Shown here in pieces: positions 60,101 to 64,000 of a DNA stretch of 64,000 nucleotides. A program made the position numbers and the translations under genes. Position 1 is the stretch's first letter. The number at the start of each line of letters is the position of its first letter. The stretch covers positions 1-64,000 of the forward strand of contig CAZAEZ010000021.1 of the NCBI GenBank assembly GCA_964484205.1, in the 5' to 3' direction. The stretch comes from M3007 sp964484205. Its GTDB lineage: Bacteria > Bacteroidota > Bacteroidia > Chitinophagales > Saprospiraceae. A model generated the notes under the pieces. The model ran no database searches. It was not told where the DNA came from and worked only from the letters and a program-made list of their open reading frames with translations.

Positions 60101-60157
60101 CCAAAAATAAACCTGTCGCCGTGCCAATTTGGCCACAACGACAGGTTTATTTTTTGG
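60101..60157 (-). terminator. Terminator between the DUF6249-type gene and the hydrolase gene
   Basis: Arms ccaaaaataaacctgtcg (60101-60118) and cgacaggtttattttttgg (60139-60157), 18 bp with one extra base, T-rich on the minus-strand 3' side. It lies 18 bases after the stop codon. Confidence 0.75.
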
Positions 60158-60174
60158 TAAAAATCCGGACTTGA

Positions 60175-60534
60175 TCAAGCTTCGGGATCGACCGGCGGGT
60201 TGCGGCGCTCGTAGATGTAGGAGAACAACATCCCCAGGCCGCCAAAGATGGCAATGAGGGCAAAGAATACGCCGGTGCGTTCGCCGTCTTCCAGGCCGAA
60301 AGCATTGCTGACAAACAGGGCCAGCAAAAGCCCCAGACCGGCGCCGATAAACATCAGGCTGTTTTTGAGGGTGCGGGTGGGGTCGGTTTGGCGGCGGCGG
60401 CGAACAGGCTCCATGCCTTTTTCGATCATGGCCATATTCTCTTTGTTTTCCAGGTAGCGGATACCCCAAATCATGAGAAAAACACCCAGGCTGATCGTAA
60501 TGGGGATAAACAGTGCAACAATTCCTTCGTGCAT
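60175..60534 (-). CDS. DUF6249-type small membrane protein
   Basis: 119 residues. A first helix (about 5-25, IVALFIPITISLGVFLMIW), a charged cytoplasmic stretch (KENMAMIEKGMEPVRRRRQTDPTRTLK), then two more helices (about 57-77 and 85-108). The motif RRYxxNKENMAMIEKGM-like is typical of this Bacteroidota family, often near ECF sigma genes; none is in the window. No function known. Confidence 0.8.
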   Translation of the reverse strand: MHEGIVALFIPITISLGVFLMIWGIRYLENKENMAMIEKGMEPVRRRRQTDPTRTLKNSLMFIGAGLGLLLALFVSNAFGLEDGERTGVFFALIAIFGGLGMLFSYIYERRNPPVDPEA

Positions 60535-60620
60535 GATAACTTGTTTTTTTTGATGAAAAAGAGTGGTTTTTGTTTGTTCTTGTCCACTCTGACAGCAAGG
60601 TGTTTGGAAAGGTTACAGGT

Positions 60621-61553
60621 TTATAAAATTTCCGGTAAAAACACTTCCGCCATCATGCAGCGCGCACTGCCGCCCCCAAAAGTCTCGATAGTATCGATCG
60701 GGCTGTGCAGCAGTTGGGTGTGGCGTTCGAGGGTTTTTACCTGGGCGGGTTTGAGCGACCGGTATGCCTGGTCGGACATGACGAGGATGGTTTGCTCCCG
60801 GTTGTTGCGCACCTGGAGCATGTTGCCGGCGAAGGCATTCATTTGCGTCAGGGTGATTTCCACGATTTCCTTGCCGGTATCCCGAAAGGTTTGCTTCAGC
60901 ATGTTGCGTTCGGCGGGAATGGTCACCGTGTCCAGACAAATTACGACAAACGTTTCGCCCATGGCCATCATCACGTTGGTGTGGTAAATATCCTGCCCGT
61001 TGCCGTCGACGGCGTGAAAAACCACCTTCCGGTAGCCCAGCAGGGCGCAAAGTTCGTCGAGCAGGCCGGCATCGGTGCGCGGGCTGATACAGGCATAGGC
61101 CAGGCGGTTGAGGTGGTCGAAAATAATGCTGCCGGTGCCTTCCAGGAAGCGGTTGATCTTTTCGTTGAACTCCAGGTTGATCCGCCGCTCGGCCTGAAAG
61201 CCGGCTTTGAGCACGGTGTCGATCACCTGGCGGCGGCGTTCGCGGCGGCGCGTCGGCGCGTACATGGGGTAGGTCACCACAAATCCTTCCTGGTGAAACG
61301 TCGCCCAGTTGTTTGGAAAAACAGCATCGGGCTTGACCGGCCGCGGGGAATCTTTGGCAACGATAACATTTACGCCCGCCGCGCGCAGTTTTTCAACAAA
61401 ATCGTCAAATTCCTGCATGGCTTTCGTGCGTATGCTGTCCGTCTCCTGGGCGCCTTCGCGGCGTTGGAAGGCATTGCTGGCGGCGGTTTCTTCATTAAAG
61501 CCAAAATTGGCCGGCCGCACCATCAGAATATGCCGGGTCGTTTGTTTGCGCAT
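60621..61553 (-). CDS. ctlX: Citrulline utilization hydrolase-like protein (amidinotransferase fold)
   Basis: 310 residues from ATG 61553 (MRKQTTRHILMVRPANFGFNEETA); the longer frame begins inside the promoter box. It has the arginine deiminase/amidinotransferase fold, with PDAVFPNNWATFH, GTGSIIFDHLNRLAYACISPRTD, a central His-Asp region (YHTNVMMAMGE), and the C-terminal catalytic Cys in GGGSARCMMAEVFLP. CtlX-type proteins hydrolyse citrulline to ornithine in related species. Substrate assignment is by family. Promoter box TACATTTG on the minus strand at 61572-61579. Confidence 0.88.
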   Translation of the reverse strand: MRKQTTRHILMVRPANFGFNEETAASNAFQRREGAQETDSIRTKAMQEFDDFVEKLRAAGVNVIVAKDSPRPVKPDAVFPNNWATFHQEGFVVTYPMYAPTRRRERRRQVIDTVLKAGFQAERRINLEFNEKINRFLEGTGSIIFDHLNRLAYACISPRTDAGLLDELCALLGYRKVVFHAVDGNGQDIYHTNVMMAMGETFVVICLDTVTIPAERNMLKQTFRDTGKEIVEITLTQMNAFAGNMLQVRNNREQTILVMSDQAYRSLKPAQVKTLERHTQLLHSPIDTIETFGGGSARCMMAEVFLPEIL

Positions 61554-61571
61554 AGCTTGTTTAATTTTCTG

Positions 61572-61579
61572 CAAATGTA
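61572..61579 (-). promoter_or_regulatory. Bacteroidota -7 box of the ctlX gene
   Basis: Minus strand TACATTTG, 19 bases upstream of ATG 61553, which rules out the ATG at 61574. Confidence 0.55.
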
Positions 61580-61592
61580 GAAAATCCCGAAC

Positions 61593-62762
61593 ATGCCCCT
61601 AAACTCCGAACTTCAACCTATTTTCACCCGCGTGAAATACAAGGCCAAAGATTATTGTCCGAACTGCCACTTCCCCTTGCCCTACAAGGCAAAATTTTGC
61701 GCGCGCTGCGGGCAAAAACAGGCCAGCGACATGATCTCCATGGGCAATTTGTTCAAACAGGTCTGGTTCCGGGTGTTGCACCTCGAAAGCCGCTCGCTGC
61801 GCTTCATGTTTCTGCTTTTTATCCCCGGCTATGTGACGGCGGAATTTTTCAGCGGCCGGCAAAAACGCTACCCCCAACCTATCCGGTTTTTCTTCATCGT
61901 CGCCTTTTTATTTCTGTTCACGCTCAACCACCTGGGTATGGGCTCGCCCACCGGCTTTCAGGCCCGGCAAAGCGAACAGGGCTTGACTTTCAAGAGCAAC
62001 CGGAATGCCGGTGAGATAAAATATGATTTTTACGAGCTGGGCCGAAAACGCGCCGAATTTGAAATCATGCAGCGCGAAATCGACTCGCTGCCGCCCGAAT
62101 ACCGCACGCCGCTGGTGCGCAAAGCCATGGACAGCCTGCTGCAACGAACCTACGGTGAAGCCGTCGAAAAATTTGGCAGTATTCTGGCGTTGGGCGCCGA
62201 CTCCACCAAAACACAGGCCCAGGACTCCCTGGACCTCAACCTCGGCTTCCGGAGTTTCCGGCTGGCAACCCTAGACGCCTTCAAACTCGACGCCGATGCC
62301 GTTATTGCAAAATACGGGGTCGATAACTGGCTGGACAAAGTCGCCATCCGGCAAGGCTTGAAAACGCTCAAAGACCCCGGCGCCCTGATGAAAACCTTTC
62401 TCGGCAGCCTGGCCTGGACGCTGCTGGGCCTCGTCGCGCTGATGGCAGCGGTGCTCAAGTTGCTCTACCTGCGGCAAAAACGTTTTTATGTGGAGCATTT
62501 CATCCTGCTGCTCAACGAACACTCCAGTATATTTCTGCTGTTGATGGTTGCGTTTTGGATAAACGCCGTTTTCCCTTTAGGCAAGCTTTGGGTCCCTCTG
62601 ATCTTGTGGCTGACAGTGAGCCCCGTTTTCGCTTTGCGAAACTACTACCGCCAGGGCTGGGGCATTACGTTGGGCAAATCGCTGGTGTTTTTCATAGCCT
62701 ACCTGCTCGGTTTTATCCTGCTTTTTACTATCGGCATGCTGACCGTTTTTTTTATTTTTTAG
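61593..62762 (+). CDS. DUF3667 family membrane protein
   Basis: 389 residues. An N-terminal zinc ribbon (CPNC ... CARCG, about 22-42) precedes the membrane part. Hydrophobic helices at about 75-90, 100-122, 265-285, 300-325, 335-350 and 365-388, with a long charged loop (about 125-260). DUF3667 proteins are widespread in Bacteroidota; function unknown. It lies 27 bases upstream of gatB and may be cotranscribed with it. Confidence 0.85.
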   Translation: MPLNSELQPIFTRVKYKAKDYCPNCHFPLPYKAKFCARCGQKQASDMISMGNLFKQVWFRVLHLESRSLRFMFLLFIPGYVTAEFFSGRQKRYPQPIRFFFIVAFLFLFTLNHLGMGSPTGFQARQSEQGLTFKSNRNAGEIKYDFYELGRKRAEFEIMQREIDSLPPEYRTPLVRKAMDSLLQRTYGEAVEKFGSILALGADSTKTQAQDSLDLNLGFRSFRLATLDAFKLDADAVIAKYGVDNWLDKVAIRQGLKTLKDPGALMKTFLGSLAWTLLGLVALMAAVLKLLYLRQKRFYVEHFILLLNEHSSIFLLLMVAFWINAVFPLGKLWVPLILWLTVSPVFALRNYYRQGWGITLGKSLVFFIAYLLGFILLFTIGMLTVFFIF

Positions 62763-62789
62763 AAAAACAAAACCGCCAAATCGCGCCGT

Positions 62790-64000
62790 ATGCAATCCTA
62801 CGAAACAGTTATCGGGCTCGAAATTCATGTGCAACTGGCTACCCGCTCCAAAGTGTTTTGCACCGACGACGCTTCCTTTGGCGGCGCCCCCAATACGCAT
62901 ACCGGCGCGATCAGCCTGGCCCATCCCGGCACCTTGCCCCGGCTCAATGAAAAAGCCGTTGAATATGCCGTGCGCCTCGGGCTGGCCCTGGGCTGCGACA
63001 TCAACCGGAACAGCAGTTTCGACCGTAAAAACTACTTCTACGCCGACCTGCCCAAAGGCTACCAGATCACCCAGGATCAAAATCCGATTTGCCGGGGCGG
63101 GCAACTGACGGTCAACCGCCCGGCGCCCAAAACCATGCGCATCCATCACATGCACCTCGAAGAGGATGCCGGGAAAAGCCTGCACGACCAGGATCCGCAG
63201 TTTTCATTCATCGACCTGAACCGCACCGGCGTGCCCTTGCTCGAAATTGTGACCGAACCCGACCTGCGCAGCGCCGAAGAAGCCGCGGCCTGCATGGAAT
63301 CCATCCGCCACCTGGTGCGCTGGCTGGGCATCAGCGACGGCAACATGGAGGAAGGCTCGCTCCGCTGCGACGTGAATGTGTCGGTCCGGAAAACCGGCGA
63401 CCCGGCCTATGGCACCCGCTGCGAGATCAAAAACATCAACTCCATGCGTTTCGCCCGGCGCGCCATCGAGTTCGAAACCGGCCGGCAAATTGAGATTTTG
63501 GAAAACGGCGGCCGCGTCGAACAGGAAACGCGCGGTTTTGACCCCGCCGGCGGCTTTACATTTTCGCTGCGCGAAAAAGAGCAGGCCCACGACTACCGCT
63601 ATTTTCCCGAGCCGGATTTGCCGCCGGTGCAGATCGCCCCTGAAACCCTGGAGCATATCCGCGCTGCCATGCCGCCGCTGCCGCACGTGTTGGAACAGGA
63701 ATTTCAGACGGTGCATCAGCTGCCCGCACACGACACCGAACAACTGGTGCAAGACCGACAAACGGCCCTGTATTTCCAAAACCTGGTTTCCGAAGGCGAG
63801 CCGCCGGCCAAATTGCTCGCCAACCTGGTCATCCACAAGTTGCTCCCCTGGGCGACTGAAAACGGCCTGGCCTTGGCCGACTGCCCGGTGCAGCCGGCGC
63901 AATGGCGGGAATTTGTGCACCTGATCGACAGCGGAAAACTCAGCGCTACCGCCGCCAACCAGCAGCTCTTCCCCGCGCTGCTCGAACAACCCGGCGCAGC
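62790..64000 (+). CDS. gatB: Aspartyl/glutamyl-tRNA amidotransferase subunit B (3' end outside window)
   Basis: 403 complete codons from ATG 62790, open to the window edge; normal length is about 480. It shows the GatB signature YETVIGLEIHVQLATRSKVFC, then NTHTGAISLAHPGTLPRLNEKAVEYAVRLGLAL, NRTGVPLLEIVTEPDLRS, LRCDVNVSV, NINSMRFARRAIEFE, and DYRYFPEPDLPP. In the GatCAB complex it binds tRNA and passes ammonia to Glu-tRNA(Gln) or Asp-tRNA(Asn). The truncation is by the window only. Confidence 0.97.
   Translation, partial: MQSYETVIGLEIHVQLATRSKVFCTDDASFGGAPNTHTGAISLAHPGTLPRLNEKAVEYAVRLGLALGCDINRNSSFDRKNYFYADLPKGYQITQDQNPICRGGQLTVNRPAPKTMRIHHMHLEEDAGKSLHDQDPQFSFIDLNRTGVPLLEIVTEPDLRSAEEAAACMESIRHLVRWLGISDGNMEEGSLRCDVNVSVRKTGDPAYGTRCEIKNINSMRFARRAIEFETGRQIEILENGGRVEQETRGFDPAGGFTFSLREKEQAHDYRYFPEPDLPPVQIAPETLEHIRAAMPPLPHVLEQEFQTVHQLPAHDTEQLVQDRQTALYFQNLVSEGEPPAKLLANLVIHKLLPWATENGLALADCPVQPAQWREFVHLIDSGKLSATAANQQLFPALLEQPGA

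Noticed and set aside
1..64000. tRNA, rRNA and riboswitch genes
   Set aside because: I read the intergenic regions on both strands and found no cloverleaf, rRNA segment or recognisable riboswitch core; a tRNAscan or Rfam search would settle it.

Overview
The window is chromosomal DNA from a member of the Bacteroidota, most likely a Saprospiria-type organism (relatives of Haliscomenobacter and Lewinella). Reasons: a 2522-residue secreted protein with a C-terminal type IX secretion (type B/CHU_C-like) sorting domain, promoter boxes of the Bacteroidota type (TAnnTTTG) in front of many genes, Bacteroidota-type succinate dehydrogenase (sdhC-sdhA-sdhB), the NagB-LmbE fusion, DUF3667 and CtlX-type proteins, and effector-associated (EAD-like) domains. 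Base composition is moderately GC-rich. A 100-base run of N (13231-13330) in a 9-bp tandem repeat shows that this is a scaffolded draft assembly.

Layout. 1-3538: an RND efflux permease, its partners presumably lying to the left. 3539-7596: an accessory island with a PIN-type toxin-antitoxin pair between two perfect 73-bp direct repeats, followed by an overlapping three-gene unit: a small EAD-like protein, an ABC ATPase carrying a related N-terminal domain, and a polytopic membrane protein with a 260-residue loop. 7630-12255: a sensor histidine kinase, a Skp/OmpH chaperone and histidine ammonia-lyase. 12293-16030: a lipoprotein, recF next to the assembly gap, DUF1573 and a head-GIN (DUF2807) protein. 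16177-24416: glycerophosphodiesterase, SCP2 protein, S4 protein, PPK2, DUF58, an alpha/beta hydrolase with its TetR regulator, and a large zinc protease. 24973-29216: the sdh operon, read right to left, with a DUF433/DUF5615 toxin-antitoxin pair between sdhA and sdhB. 29381-35194: cytidine deaminase, a secreted hypothetical, pnp, rpsO and mazG. 35441-43009: the giant adhesin-like protein with 17 repeats of about 84 residues. 43608-49482: CorA, AMP nucleosidase, a SPOR protein, an M1 peptidase and an EAD-membrane protein. 49573-52665: a secreted TPR protein with nearly identical 48-residue repeats. 52684-64000: Lrp regulator divergent from a PLP lyase, NagB-LmbE fusion, a haloperoxidase-like protein that lacks key active-site residues, an alpha/beta hydrolase, small membrane proteins, CtlX, DUF3667 and the 5' part of gatB.

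Between the genes lie many structured repeats. There are two families of short palindromes (core gtgact-cgagtcac with arms that vary and covary, and acgccgtctg/cagacggcgt) and at least six larger nested inverted repeats that resemble non-autonomous elements. Several of these palindromes contain the stop codon of the adjacent gene. The most interesting regions for unknown biology are the EAD/ABC/membrane unit with its repeat-flanked toxin-antitoxin cassette (3539-7596) and the EAD-membrane plus secreted-TPR pair (48421-52665). No tRNA, rRNA or CRISPR array was seen.
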